Assembly: GCA_951813615.1 (NCBI GenBank)
Contig: OX638377.1
Location: forward strand, 186,001 to 250,000
Reading direction: 5' to 3'
From: an uncultured Latescibacterota bacterium
Lineage (GTDB): Bacteria > Latescibacterota > UBA2968 > UBA8231
DNA length: 64,000 nucleotides
Shown here: positions 16,579 through 25,019 of the stretch, piece after piece
Layout of the letters: each line of letters opens with the position of its first letter
Numbering within the stretch: the stretch's first letter is position 1
The notes under the pieces: generated by a model
The model's database searches: none
Told to the model about the DNA's origin: nothing
What the model saw: the letters and a program-made list of their open reading frames with translations, nothing else
Made by a program: the position numbers and the translations under genes

Positions 16579-18468
16579 TCACAGCAGTTTGCAGCCTTCC
16601 AGTTCTTTGGTACTCAGGCGAATGCCGCCGGCGCGGAGCCCGCGCACTGGATATTCGCTGATGGGGAAGACCTCGTTGAGCTTGCGGAGGCGCGGCTTGG
16701 GCTTGTAGTCGAGGGCGATCTGTTTGTCGGAGTCGGTGGTCAGCTTGAGCACTTTGCAATCGGCAGGCACGAGATCATAGCTGCGGCCTAAGATGAACTT
16801 GTCGATGGTGCAGCGCTTGATGTAGGAAGCCCCGGCCTTGTCCTTATAGACGACGGTGAAAACTAGGTCCTTGTCCACCAAGCCGCAGTGGAGCAAGCCC
16901 TTGCCGACGAAGAGTTTGTCCGGCACTTGGGTGACCGAGTAGGTGCCGTCCTTGCGGATGGCGAGCACAGAGTCGTAGAGCGATACATCGCAGAGGGTGG
17001 TGCCGCTGATTTGGTGGCCGAGATAGCCGGTCTTTTTGTCGTAGCGGAGCTTGAGGTTGCGGTTGGCAGCCGAGCGCGCGTCGACTCTTTCGATCTCCAC
17101 GATTTCGGTGCGGCGCGGAAACTGGTCGCGGTATTTGTCGACGAGATCTTGGATAAAGGCAATGGTATAGGGGATAATGTCGTCCAAATGCTTCTTGATC
17201 TGGCGCAGTCGGGCGCGGATTTCCTTCATCTCTTTTTCAGCGCGGTTGATGTCGTAGCGCGAGATACGGCGAATCGGGATCTTGAGCAGGGTTTCGATAT
17301 CGTCGTCGGTGATATCGCGTTTGATCTGAGGGGCAAAAGGCCAAAGCCCGGTGCGCACGGCCAAGGCGACTGCGTCCGTGGTGGTCTGCTCCTCAATGGT
17401 CTGATAGATGCGGTTTTCGATAAAGATTTGTTCTAGGGTCTTGGCGTGGAGTCTGTCGTTGAGTTGCTCGGCTTCGAGATGGAGCTCGGCTTTGAGGATA
17501 TCGACGAGGCGATCGACGTTGTGTTGCAGGATTTCAGTGGCGCTCATGACCTGGGGCCGATTCTGATCGTTGATCAGCATCAGGTTGGCTGAAATCGACA
17601 GCTCGCAGTCGGTGAAGGCGTAGAGTGCATCGACGATTTCTTCGGTATAGGTCCCGCGCGGCAGCTTGATCTCGATTTCGACGTTTTCGGCGGTGTAGTC
17701 GGAGATGGTGCCGATCTTGATTTTGTTCTTGCGCGCCGCGTCTTCGATTGAGGCGATGAGTTGTTCAGTGGTGGTGCCGAAGGGGAGGTCGCGGATGACG
17801 ATGCGTTTGGGGTCGGCGGTGTCGAGCAGGGCGCGGACTAAGACTTTGCCATTGCCGTCGTTGTAGGCGGAGAAATCCGCTAGGCCGCCGGTGGGGAAAT
17901 CAGGATAGAGCTGCAAGGGGCGGTCCTGCAAATAGGCGATTTGGGCTTCTAACAGTTCAATGAGATTGTGCGGCAATATCTTGGTAGCCATGCCGACGGC
18001 AATGCCTTCGGCACCTTGGGCCAACAGCACCGGGATCTTGGCAGGGAAAACCACTGGCTCTTGATTGCGACCGTCGTAGGAATCGACGTAGTCGGTCAGT
18101 GCCTTGTTGAAGAGCACCTGTTTGGCTAGTGGTGTGAGCCGGCACTCGATATAGCGGGCGGCAGCGGCTTCGTCGCCGGTGTAGATGTTGCCGAAGTTGC
18201 CCTGTTTCTCGATGAAGAGGTCCTTGTTGGCTAGCACTATGAGTGCGCCGTAGATCGACTGGTCGCCGTGCGGGTGGTACTGCATGGTCTGTCCTATTAC
18301 GTTGGCGACCTTGTGGAATTTGCCGTCGTCGATCTTGTGCAGCGCGTGGAGGATGCGGCGCTGGACGGGTTTGAGCCCGTCGTCGATGTGCGGAATTGCG
18401 CGGTCCCTGATAGAGTAGGAGGCGTATTCGAGAAAGTAGTTGTTGTAGAGACTGTCGATATAGGCCAT
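16579..18468 (-). CDS. parC: DNA topoisomerase IV subunit A (short form)
   Basis: A 629-aa type IIA topoisomerase breakage/reunion subunit. The HPHGDQSIYGALIVLA block and the candidate catalytic tyrosine Y106 (AAAARYIECRLTPL) are present. It is shorter than typical GyrA/ParC (about 750-900 aa): the C-terminal DNA-wrapping beta-pinwheel is reduced and there is no GyrA box (QRRGGKG), so decatenation (Topo IV) rather than negative supercoiling is expected. It starts at the ATG overlapping the parE stop (TAATG), so the two subunits are translationally coupled. It ends four bases from the convergent epimerase gene. Confidence 0.88.
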   Translation of the reverse strand: MAYIDSLYNNYFLEYASYSIRDRAIPHIDDGLKPVQRRILHALHKIDDGKFHKVANVIGQTMQYHPHGDQSIYGALIVLANKDLFIEKQGNFGNIYTGDEAAAARYIECRLTPLAKQVLFNKALTDYVDSYDGRNQEPVVFPAKIPVLLAQGAEGIAVGMATKILPHNLIELLEAQIAYLQDRPLQLYPDFPTGGLADFSAYNDGNGKVLVRALLDTADPKRIVIRDLPFGTTTEQLIASIEDAARKNKIKIGTISDYTAENVEIEIKLPRGTYTEEIVDALYAFTDCELSISANLMLINDQNRPQVMSATEILQHNVDRLVDILKAELHLEAEQLNDRLHAKTLEQIFIENRIYQTIEEQTTTDAVALAVRTGLWPFAPQIKRDITDDDIETLLKIPIRRISRYDINRAEKEMKEIRARLRQIKKHLDDIIPYTIAFIQDLVDKYRDQFPRRTEIVEIERVDARSAANRNLKLRYDKKTGYLGHQISGTTLCDVSLYDSVLAIRKDGTYSVTQVPDKLFVGKGLLHCGLVDKDLVFTVVYKDKAGASYIKRCTIDKFILGRSYDLVPADCKVLKLTTDSDKQIALDYKPKPRLRKLNEVFPISEYPVRGLRAGGIRLSTKELEGCKLL

Positions 18469-20300
18469 TAGACTAGATGCTCCATGATGTAGTCGCGGCG
18501 GTCGGGGGTGTTCTTGCCCATGTAGAAGGAGAGGGTCTCGGGAACGGTGTCGAGCGAGCGGACGCCGACTTTGACCAACCGCATGTCGCCGTTGATAAAC
18601 TGTCCAAACTCCTTGGGGGAAATCTCGCCAAGGCCCTTGAAGCGGGTGATTTCCGCAGTGCCTTTGAGCTTCTTTTCAGCGCGTTGGCGATCGCGCTCAT
18701 CGTAGCAGTAGTGGGTCTCTTGTTTGTTGCGCACCCGGAAGAGCGGGGTTTCGAGGATATAGACGTGACCCGAGGTGACTAGCTCTTCGAAATAGGTGAG
18801 GAAGAAGGTCATCAGGATATTGCGGATGTGGAAACCATCAACATCCGCGTCAGTAGCCATGACGACTTGGTTGTAGCGCAGGTTGCCGATGTCTTCTTCG
18901 ATCCCGAGGGCCATCATCATATTGTAGAGTTCTTCGTTTTTGTAGATGGAGGCGCGGGTTTTGCCATAAAGGTTTTGCGGCATGCCCCTGAGGGTGAAGA
19001 TGGCTTGGGTCTCGGGATCGCGCGAGGAGACGATCGAACCAGCGGCCGACTGCCCTTCGGCGAGGAAGATCGTCGATTCCTCGCCGCGCTTCTTGTCGCC
19101 TTTGTGGTATTTGCAGTCCTTGAGCTGGGGAATTTTGATCTCGATGCGCCGCGCCGCTTCCTTGGCTTCTTTTTTTACTGCGTTTAGTTCCTTGCGCAGC
19201 TTTTCGTTGTGGACGATGCGCGCTTCGAGCTTTTGCGCGGTCTCGCGGTTTTTGTGCAGGAAGTCGACGATGGCTTCGCGGGTCTCGTTGACGATCCAGC
19301 CGCGGATGTCGGTATTGCCCAGCTTGTTTTTGGTCTGCGACTCAAAAACCGGCTCCTTGACCTTGACGGAGACGACGCCAAAGGCCCCGTCGCGGACATC
19401 GACGCCGTTGAAGGTTTTCTTGTAAAACTCGTTGACGCCTTTGAGCACGCCCTCGCGGAACGCGCTTTGGTGGGTGCCGCCGTCGGCCGTGTACTGGCCG
19501 TTGACGAAGGAGCGGTAGGACTCGCCGTAGCTGTCGATGTGCGTGAAGGCAAATTCGAGGTACTGGCCCTTGTGGTAAGCGGGCGGGTAGAGAACCGAAT
19601 CGCCGGCCTCGCTTTTGAGGAGGTCGAGCAGACCCTGTTTGGACTCGAATTTTTGGCGGTTGAAGTATAGTCGCAGGCCCCGGTTGAGGCAGGCGTAGTT
19701 CCACATCCGGCGCTCGACGAATTCGTGGTTGAAGTCGTATTCGTCAAAGATGTCTGGGTCGGGTAAAAACTCGACGTACGTGCCGTCGTGCTCGTTGGGT
19801 GCTCGGCTCTTCTTTTGCTTTTTCAACTCGCCGCGCTCGAAGAGCACTTCGGCGCACTGGCCGTCTCGGTAGGAGCGGACGACGAAGTGGGCCGAAAGCG
19901 CGTTGACGGCTTTGGTGCCGACGCCGTTGAGTCCCACGCTGAACTGGAAGACGTCGTCGTTGTATTTGGCACCGGTGTTGATGACCGAGACGCACTCGAC
20001 GACTTTGCCGAGGGGGATGCCGCGGCCGTAGTCGCGGACTTGGACTCGCCCTTGGTCGATCTTGACGTCGATCTGCTTGCCACAGCCCATGATGAACTCA
20101 TCGACGGCATTGTCGATGACCTCCTTGAGCAATACGTAGATGCCGTCGTCGGGATCGGCACCCGAGCCGAGCCGGCCGATGTACATGCCGGTCCGCAGGC
20201 GGATGTGCTCGAGTGAAGAGAGGGTCTTGATCTTGCTTTCGTCGTACGTGGCCTTGCCGTTGGCGCGGCCGTTGGTTGCAGTCTTGGCCATTGCTTCCAT
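18468..20300 (-). CDS. parE: DNA topoisomerase IV subunit B (ATPase)
   Basis: A 610-aa GHKL ATPase/TOPRIM protein. ATP-site motifs are EVIDNAVDEF and DYGRGIPLGK, the K-loop is QFSVGLNGVGTKAVN, and the TOPRIM residues are in LAEGQSAAGS and TDADVDGFHI. It provides the ATPase for the ParC subunit encoded immediately downstream. Two in-frame ATGs (20300 and 20291) are possible starts; no strong Shine-Dalgarno decides between them. The upstream DNA is the start of the long AT-rich spacer before the RiPP cluster. Confidence 0.9.
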   Translation of the reverse strand: MEAMAKTATNGRANGKATYDESKIKTLSSLEHIRLRTGMYIGRLGSGADPDDGIYVLLKEVIDNAVDEFIMGCGKQIDVKIDQGRVQVRDYGRGIPLGKVVECVSVINTGAKYNDDVFQFSVGLNGVGTKAVNALSAHFVVRSYRDGQCAEVLFERGELKKQKKSRAPNEHDGTYVEFLPDPDIFDEYDFNHEFVERRMWNYACLNRGLRLYFNRQKFESKQGLLDLLKSEAGDSVLYPPAYHKGQYLEFAFTHIDSYGESYRSFVNGQYTADGGTHQSAFREGVLKGVNEFYKKTFNGVDVRDGAFGVVSVKVKEPVFESQTKNKLGNTDIRGWIVNETREAIVDFLHKNRETAQKLEARIVHNEKLRKELNAVKKEAKEAARRIEIKIPQLKDCKYHKGDKKRGEESTIFLAEGQSAAGSIVSSRDPETQAIFTLRGMPQNLYGKTRASIYKNEELYNMMMALGIEEDIGNLRYNQVVMATDADVDGFHIRNILMTFFLTYFEELVTSGHVYILETPLFRVRNKQETHYCYDERDRQRAEKKLKGTAEITRFKGLGEISPKEFGQFINGDMRLVKVGVRSLDTVPETLSFYMGKNTPDRRDYIMEHLV

Positions 20301-20870
20301 AAGAGGTTTATAGTAGAACGAGCCGCGATTCCTGGGGGAGGGACGCGACTGACGGACAAAGGGAGACTTAAAATGCAGGAGAGAGCAAAAGCATCAAAGG
20401 AGGGCAGGAAGGGGAGACGCTCTCCTTGGTGCGGCTACTAATTTAAGCAATTCTCCGCCTGTTTAATATAGTGAACATATATGCAGTTGTCAATTGGATG
20501 CGGGGGAGGGTAGCCTTGGTGCCGTAGCTGCTATTTTTGTGCCTCTTGGACGACAATGGTGTTGCGGAGGGGATACGCCTAAGCGTAGCGCACAATTGGA
20601 GCAGAGACGAAGTCAAAAGCAGCCTATTGTTGACTAACTCTTCTAATTACAAGGAGTTAACAGATATCAATGGCGACCCAGCTTATCTGGCGTGCTTGTT
20701 GGCACATTTTTCGCTTTTGTTCCCACTGAGGCCTCAGCCGTGCTTTAAACCATCAGCAGTATTTAAGGCATGGGAGCAAACAGAAGGCCGGCTGTTGCTA
20801 CCATTTCTGCTGTGTCGTATCTCAACCGGCTATAAAACGGATGGCTGATCGAGCCAAGGAGGAAAGCAAG
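20301..20870 (+). other. 570-base region without a confident gene, upstream of the RiPP precursor
   Basis: This AT-richer stretch separates parE from the RiPP cluster. It contains a 22-codon frame at 20373-20441 with GGGAG seven bases upstream (peptide MQERAKASKEG then basic residues, ending WCGY), a promoter candidate at 20443-20472, and a perfect 12-bp palindrome CTGAGGCCTCAG at 20726-20737. A TATAAA lies at 20831-20836, close before the precursor's ribosome site. A TTG-started frame at 20537-20848 has no family features and is probably not a gene. A long regulated leader or operator region for the RiPP operon is likely. Confidence 0.5.
20443..20472 (+). promoter_or_regulatory. Candidate upstream promoter of the RiPP operon
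   Basis: TTAAGC (20443-20448), 18-base spacer, TATAGT (20467-20472). The -10 is good and the -35 weak. It would give a leader of nearly 400 bases before the precursor ATG. Confidence 0.3.
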
Positions 20871-21017
20871 ATGAAGCTAAGAATCGTATCGAAGCCTTTT
20901 GATGGCTATATGTCGCCGGCGAGGAAGAGTCCCGGCACTAATACTAGTACTAACGGTGGCAGTAGCAGCGGTGGTGGCTGTTGCTGCTGCTGCTTTGTCG
21001 CACTTATGACCCAATAG
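20871..21017 (+). CDS. TOMM (streptolysin-S-like) precursor peptide
   Basis: A 48-aa peptide starting at an ATG with a perfect AAGGAGG eight bases upstream (20856-20862). The leader begins MKLRIVSKPFDGYMSPARKS. It is followed by a Thr/Asn/Ser/Gly-rich linker (TNTSTNGGSSSGGG) and a core of five consecutive cysteines, then FVALMTQ. A Gly-rich linker running into a Cys block is the layout of SagA-type precursors, where YcaO enzymes convert Cys/Ser/Thr to azolines and the SagB dehydrogenase makes azoles. Up to five thiazoles are possible at C37-C41, with extra Ser/Thr sites. It is the first gene of a complete TOMM set and is followed by a hairpin. Confidence 0.88.
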   Translation: MKLRIVSKPFDGYMSPARKSPGTNTSTNGGSSSGGGCCCCCFVALMTQ

Positions 21018-21121
21018 GGGCTCTCACGTTGCTCAAGTAGCATTTCACAGCATCGTAGTGGCCTGTTTGTTATTGCGGCTGAGGCCATTTTGATCCCAAA
21101 GGATTCGGTTATTCGGTATTA

Positions 21122-21157
21122 TCCTGCCCGTAGCAGTCTATATTGGTGCGGGCAGGA
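21122..21157 (+). terminator. Hairpin between precursor and modification genes (attenuator candidate)
   Basis: A perfect 9-bp inverted repeat, TCCTGCCCG (21122-21130) with CGGGCAGGA (21149-21157), and an 18-base loop. There is no T tract, so it would be a leaky terminator or 3'-stabilising stem. That would make precursor mRNA more abundant than the enzyme mRNA, as known for the sagA-sagB gap. A weak second promoter (TATAGT at 21211-21216) may follow. Confidence 0.5.
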
Positions 21158-21268
21158 ACTTAACTCCACTTACAGGTAAATGACATGATTTCTGTCGTGT
21201 ACGTTGCATCTATAGTCCGCGATCAACAGTTTTCGGCAGGGCCACAGTAGCTAAAAGAGAAAATATCC

Positions 21269-22381
21269 ATGGAAGCCCAAACAGAACTCATTAGCAAGAA
21301 ATGTCGCTTCGTACTCAATCCCTCTCTCAAGTTCATTTTTTGCGGCGAAGATGAAATTTTAGTACTACACGGGGTGAGATCCAAATTCAACCAAACGATC
21401 AGAGATGAGGGTAGAACTCACCTTCTGGGACGGGTGCTTCGTCGTTTGACGTCCCCAGCTTCTCTACAAGACCTCCAAGAGCAAGAAGTGGTTGGGGAAG
21501 GAGAGCTTAAAGATGCAGAAGAGCTTCTCTCGACTCTGACATCTCAAGGGTTTCTCTCCCAAGCTAACGAAAGTCCTATCACAAGCTATTTGAATGCTAT
21601 CGTAGGTAACAACCAAGACCTCGACAATATTTGCATTGGCATCGTAGGGGCCGGTTATCTTGGTAGCCGCGTAGCGGAAGAACTCGCAAAAATTGGGATC
21701 GGTCAGATGCACATTCTGGACGATCGATGCATTGAAAAGGTTGCTGTTGATCAGGCTCAATTTAACCTGCCACCGATCTATATAGAGAAGGGGCGACCTT
21801 ATGTAGAGTCCTTGGAGTCGCATCTGTTAGATCTCGGTTACTGTCACCTCAAGGCGATCAAAGAACCTTATCACAATCAAGATGCCTTAGAAAACTTATT
21901 TAGTGCTTCAAACTTTGTCGTCGCCACCTCCGAGGTCTTCTCTTCCCATCTCTTTCATACTATAGATATAGCATCACTTTCCGCCGAAAAGCCGTGGATG
22001 TCCACATTTGTGGATGGTAGTGAAGCCTGCATCGGCCCTATTTATGTGCCTGGAGAAACGTGCTGCTACAATGAGTTTGAAATCCAATCAGAAGCTACTT
22101 TGTCCATTCAGCGTAGCGAGTATTATACCTATAAAGAAGAAATGAGCAGGAATGGCCTTTACAGTCATCAATTTGCGTTTCCGCCCTACTCTAGCATAGC
22201 CGCCGGTTTTGTGGTAGGCACTATCTCGTCTTTCCTTTTGTCTGGAAAATCTTCCCTGATAGGCCGATGCTTCCGCATCAACTTTGAAAAACCCTATGTC
22301 GATTACGAAGAAGTATTAAAATTACCCAGATCCCCTGTATCTGTTGATATGCGCAACGGGTACAGACACATGTTTCTCTAA
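21269..22381 (+). CDS. TOMM leader-binding E1-like protein (SagC/Ocin-ThiF-like)
   Basis: A 370-aa protein. Residues about 10-100 look like the winged-helix RiPP recognition element (RRE) that binds the leader; residues about 120-330 form a ThiF/E1-like Rossmann fold with GIVGAGYLGSRVAEELAKIG (nucleotide-loop glycines at 127-132) and the family block GPIYVPGETCCYNEFE. In TOMM clusters this protein presents the precursor to the YcaO enzyme and activates it. Unlike many homologues it is not fused to YcaO; the YcaO gene is four genes downstream. No paired CxxC zinc motifs are obvious. Preceded by AAAAGAGAAA, a modest ribosome site. Confidence 0.85.
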   Translation: MEAQTELISKKCRFVLNPSLKFIFCGEDEILVLHGVRSKFNQTIRDEGRTHLLGRVLRRLTSPASLQDLQEQEVVGEGELKDAEELLSTLTSQGFLSQANESPITSYLNAIVGNNQDLDNICIGIVGAGYLGSRVAEELAKIGIGQMHILDDRCIEKVAVDQAQFNLPPIYIEKGRPYVESLESHLLDLGYCHLKAIKEPYHNQDALENLFSASNFVVATSEVFSSHLFHTIDIASLSAEKPWMSTFVDGSEACIGPIYVPGETCCYNEFEIQSEATLSIQRSEYYTYKEEMSRNGLYSHQFAFPPYSSIAAGFVVGTISSFLLSGKSSLIGRCFRINFEKPYVDYEEVLKLPRSPVSVDMRNGYRHMFL

Positions 22382-22448
22382 ACCTCTTGCTGTCCAAGTC
22401 AAAGGGCGTTTCGTCAATCTGATGTAATACCACCGAACGGAGTACAAA

Positions 22449-22502
22449 ATGACCGTCGAATCTCCTCATATCGCTCCAGACCCTCTCTTGGAGCACATCT
22501 AG
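22449..22502 (+). other. 17-codon frame ending in TAG directly before and in frame with the next gene
   Basis: ATG at 22449 (ACGGAG seven bases upstream) reads MTVESPHIAPDPLLEHI and stops at TAG 22500-22502. The next codon is the ATG of the following gene, in the same frame. It is either a coupled leader peptide or an N-terminal extension cut by an amber codon. Confidence 0.4.
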
Positions 22503-23252
22503 ATGTTTCTGGAAGCACCGATTATACCTTCTCCTCACAGCATTGATCTAAGCCACTCGGCTGCTTCGGATTATCTTTACCGACAGGTCAAACCAAAGCC
22601 GCATGTGGCCGAATTGTATCACGAGAACTCAAAACTAAGCCCCCACTCGACTCTTCAGGTTCCTTCTGATACCTCAATGCTTGAACAGGTACGCCGATGG
22701 TTCTTTGAGACTGCCTATCGCGTTGATGAAGAAACCTTAGTTGACAACGGGTCTGAGCTGAGAATTCCTTATGACCAACTCCCCGGGTGGTTTCAAGGTC
22801 CACTGAATCTCTTTTCCAAACCGGGTTCTCTAGCCAACTTGCTCTATGCCGCCGATCTGCTTGTGCTACACGATGGAATGCTCATCCGCGTAGTCCCGGA
22901 GTCGGACTACCTCTGGATTGAGCGCGAAGTGAAAAATGAAGCGACTCTTTTGTCCCGCCTATTTTGGAAATCCCAGCCTGTACTTCTTGAGGAGTATTCG
23001 GCTATGTTGATCGTCGTCGCTTGTCCTTGGCGATACATGCTTCTCTACGGTCCCCGTGGCTACCGCCATACCTTACTTGATATCGGGCGGCTGCTCGGAT
23101 ACTTTCAAGATTGGTATAAATCCTATGGATACCCAGTCACCGTCCATCAAGACTTTCTCGACACGAGAGCAGACGAATTCGTACAAGCCGACGGTGTAGA
23201 ACGGTCTGTTTACGCCCTCCTTACCTTCTCACCCACCAACACGGATGAATAG
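22503..23252 (+). CDS. SagB-type dehydrogenase homologue, degenerate nitroreductase-like half
   Basis: A 249-aa protein. The N-terminal VAELYHENSKLSPHS is the typical entry of SagB-type TOMM dehydrogenases. The C-terminal half keeps the shape of a nitroreductase fold (LLYGPRGYRHTLLDIGRLLG, where active enzymes have a GYRxALLxxGH block, and a closing ALLTF strand). It lacks the Arg/Ser-rich FMN-binding motif near the start of the domain, so it is probably non-catalytic. The catalytic domain is in the next gene, three bases downstream. Together they resemble a two-domain SagB/ThcOx protein split in two. GGAG is nine bases before the ATG. Confidence 0.7.
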   Translation: MFLEAPIIPSPHSIDLSHSAASDYLYRQVKPKPHVAELYHENSKLSPHSTLQVPSDTSMLEQVRRWFFETAYRVDEETLVDNGSELRIPYDQLPGWFQGPLNLFSKPGSLANLLYAADLLVLHDGMLIRVVPESDYLWIEREVKNEATLLSRLFWKSQPVLLEEYSAMLIVVACPWRYMLLYGPRGYRHTLLDIGRLLGYFQDWYKSYGYPVTVHQDFLDTRADEFVQADGVERSVYALLTFSPTNTDE

Positions 23253-23255
23253 ACA

Positions 23256-24224
23256 ATGGCCATCAGAGAGGAAAAATCCACTGTAGTGGAAATATCGGAT
23301 CCTACACCTCATTCAGAGCTGACGACTACTTTAGAACCGGTGCTGTTGCAAGAACTGAAAAATTTGGAGTCTCAGGAGCAGCAAGTTCTATGCGAATTTT
23401 TGAAGCGCACCAAACGAGGTAGATCAGGATCTATGGACGAATTATCTATCGTAGTAAACGGGCTAAAAGATTATCTCATGGAAGATGAGTGGCTGTCCTA
23501 CCAAAAAATAAATGAAAAAATCGCGCCGAATCTACACAAAGAATTCATCGGTTCAAAAAGGATCCAACTGGAGAGGGAGTTTTCACCTATCACTGGGTCT
23601 ATCTCGGAAGTAATCAAAAGCCGTGCTTCGGTTCGAGACTTTAAGAGATCAGCTTTATCGCTCGGAAAACTGAGTGCGTTATTGGGTCAGTCTTGTGGTG
23701 TACGGGCTACCATATCGGCGTATAATCGTCGCGATGTTACACTACGCAATTTTCCAACTGCTGGCGGACTGCAATGCACAGAATTTTATCTTGTTGTCAA
23801 CGAAGTCGAAGACATTCCTCAAGGATTGTACCATTACATTTCCACACAAAACTGTCTAGAACTGATTGAGAGAGGAAATTTTCGATGGCGTACGGCTAAC
23901 TGTTGTCCTTCTCACGAATGGTTAGCTGAAGCAAGTATAGTTATCTTCATCGCACCAGACATATCGCGGCTCATATGGAAATATGGTGCTTATAAATCAT
24001 ATCGATTGGCCCATCTTGAAACTGGTATCGTAAGCCAGAATTTACATCTTGTCGCTACGGCACTTGAGTTAGGGTCATGTATGATATTTGGCTTTGACGA
24101 TGAAATTACAGACTCCTTTTTAAGGTTGGATGGATGCAGAGAATTTACAACTCTAGTAGTTGCCTTTGGAAATAAAATAGATAAAGAATCACTACTCCAA
24201 GGATTCACTGATAGAGTCAATTGA
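23256..24224 (+). CDS. SagB-type FMN-dependent azoline dehydrogenase
   Basis: A 322-aa protein with a helical N-terminal part (residues 1-110) and a C-terminal nitroreductase domain. SRASVRDFKRSALSLGKLSA is the FMN-phosphate motif (R-x-S-x-R), NFPTAGGLQCTEFYLVVN the core strand, GLYHYI the conserved turn, and SYRLAHLETGIVSQNLHLVA the helix that closes the active site. In TOMM pathways this enzyme oxidises thiazolines/oxazolines to aromatic azoles. Its association with the preceding degenerate half is likely needed for stability. The frame is AT-rich compared with flanking chromosome genes. Confidence 0.85.
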   Translation: MAIREEKSTVVEISDPTPHSELTTTLEPVLLQELKNLESQEQQVLCEFLKRTKRGRSGSMDELSIVVNGLKDYLMEDEWLSYQKINEKIAPNLHKEFIGSKRIQLEREFSPITGSISEVIKSRASVRDFKRSALSLGKLSALLGQSCGVRATISAYNRRDVTLRNFPTAGGLQCTEFYLVVNEVEDIPQGLYHYISTQNCLELIERGNFRWRTANCCPSHEWLAEASIVIFIAPDISRLIWKYGAYKSYRLAHLETGIVSQNLHLVATALELGSCMIFGFDDEITDSFLRLDGCREFTTLVVAFGNKIDKESLLQGFTDRVN

Positions 24225-24236
24225 GGATTGCATAAA

Positions 24237-25010
24237 ATGGCCTTTTTAAGTAGAACTATTTGGCTTCGTAGTTTCGTCACTCTCTGGATCATCGAGTGCA
24301 AGTTATTTTTGCGTCAACCTACTGCTGCCTTTTTCACATTTGTATTCCCCGTTTTGGTCTTTTTCATGTTCGGTTCTCTCTTTGGAGAAGCTCCGATGTG
24401 GAATCGTCCCGATGTGCGCTATATTGATTTTTACGCCCCGGCGCTTATGGCTGCATATATCGGTCAAGCCGGCTTGACTAATCTCACGAACTTCTTAGCT
24501 GAATACCGTCTGCTTGGTATCCTCAAGCGCTATGTAGTCAGCCCGCTCTCGCTTGGGTTCTATCTATGCGTACACACTGTAATGCAGGCTGTCGTATTTA
24601 TTTTCTCTTCTTTGATATTGCTCTTGGCCGCAGAATGCGTTTTCGACATCCATTTCCATGGACACTGGGCAATTGTCCTGTTTGTGGGAATAGTCTGTAT
24701 TGCCTGCTTTTTTACTTTGGGATTCTTGATAAATGGGCTTTTCAAATCTTCAAGAAGCATTCATGCCTTAGGACAGTTTTTGTTTCTCGCTATGTTTTTT
24801 ATATCGGGAGCTGCCTTTCCTACACCAATGTTCCCAAGTTGGCTACAGACCTTAAGTTGGACCTCTCCTTTAACTCATGTCGTCGCGACTTTTTCCGGTG
24901 TCTGGCTAGGGGATCCAATATCTCAGCATGTAAATTCATTACTGTTTCTTACAGCCATAGCCACTCTGTCGTATTTAATTTCTATTCGAATATTCAAGTG
25001 GGAGGCGTGA
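24237..25010 (+). CDS. ABC-2 type permease (SagH-like exporter subunit)
   Basis: An integral membrane protein of 257 aa with six predicted helices, for example AAFFTFVFPVLVFFMFGSLF and FLFLAMFFISGAAFPTPMFP; the latter is the typical ABC-2 GxxFP signature. I chose the ATG at 24237, ten bases behind GAGG, over a TTG at 24228 that sits too close to it. It would dimerise and pair with the ATPase encoded at 27224. In SLS-type clusters such permeases export the mature peptide and confer self-protection. Only one permease gene is present, whereas streptococcal sag has two (H and I). Confidence 0.85.
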   Translation: MAFLSRTIWLRSFVTLWIIECKLFLRQPTAAFFTFVFPVLVFFMFGSLFGEAPMWNRPDVRYIDFYAPALMAAYIGQAGLTNLTNFLAEYRLLGILKRYVVSPLSLGFYLCVHTVMQAVVFIFSSLILLLAAECVFDIHFHGHWAIVLFVGIVCIACFFTLGFLINGLFKSSRSIHALGQFLFLAMFFISGAAFPTPMFPSWLQTLSWTSPLTHVVATFSGVWLGDPISQHVNSLLFLTAIATLSYLISIRIFKWEA

Positions 25011-25019
25011 ATAGCTATC

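Noticed and set aside
16888..17436. Long plus-strand frame inside parC and similar frames antisense to parE, pepF and the FG-GAP genes
   Set aside because: Typical antisense shadows of GC-rich genes, without ribosome sites or recognisable domains.
20537..20848. 103-codon frame upstream of the RiPP precursor
   Set aside because: It starts at a TTG without a ribosome site, has no family features and covers a region of likely regulatory DNA; probably chance.
21185..21250. 21-codon frame between hairpin and E1-like gene as a second precursor
   Set aside because: No Cys/Ser/Thr-rich core and no ribosome site.
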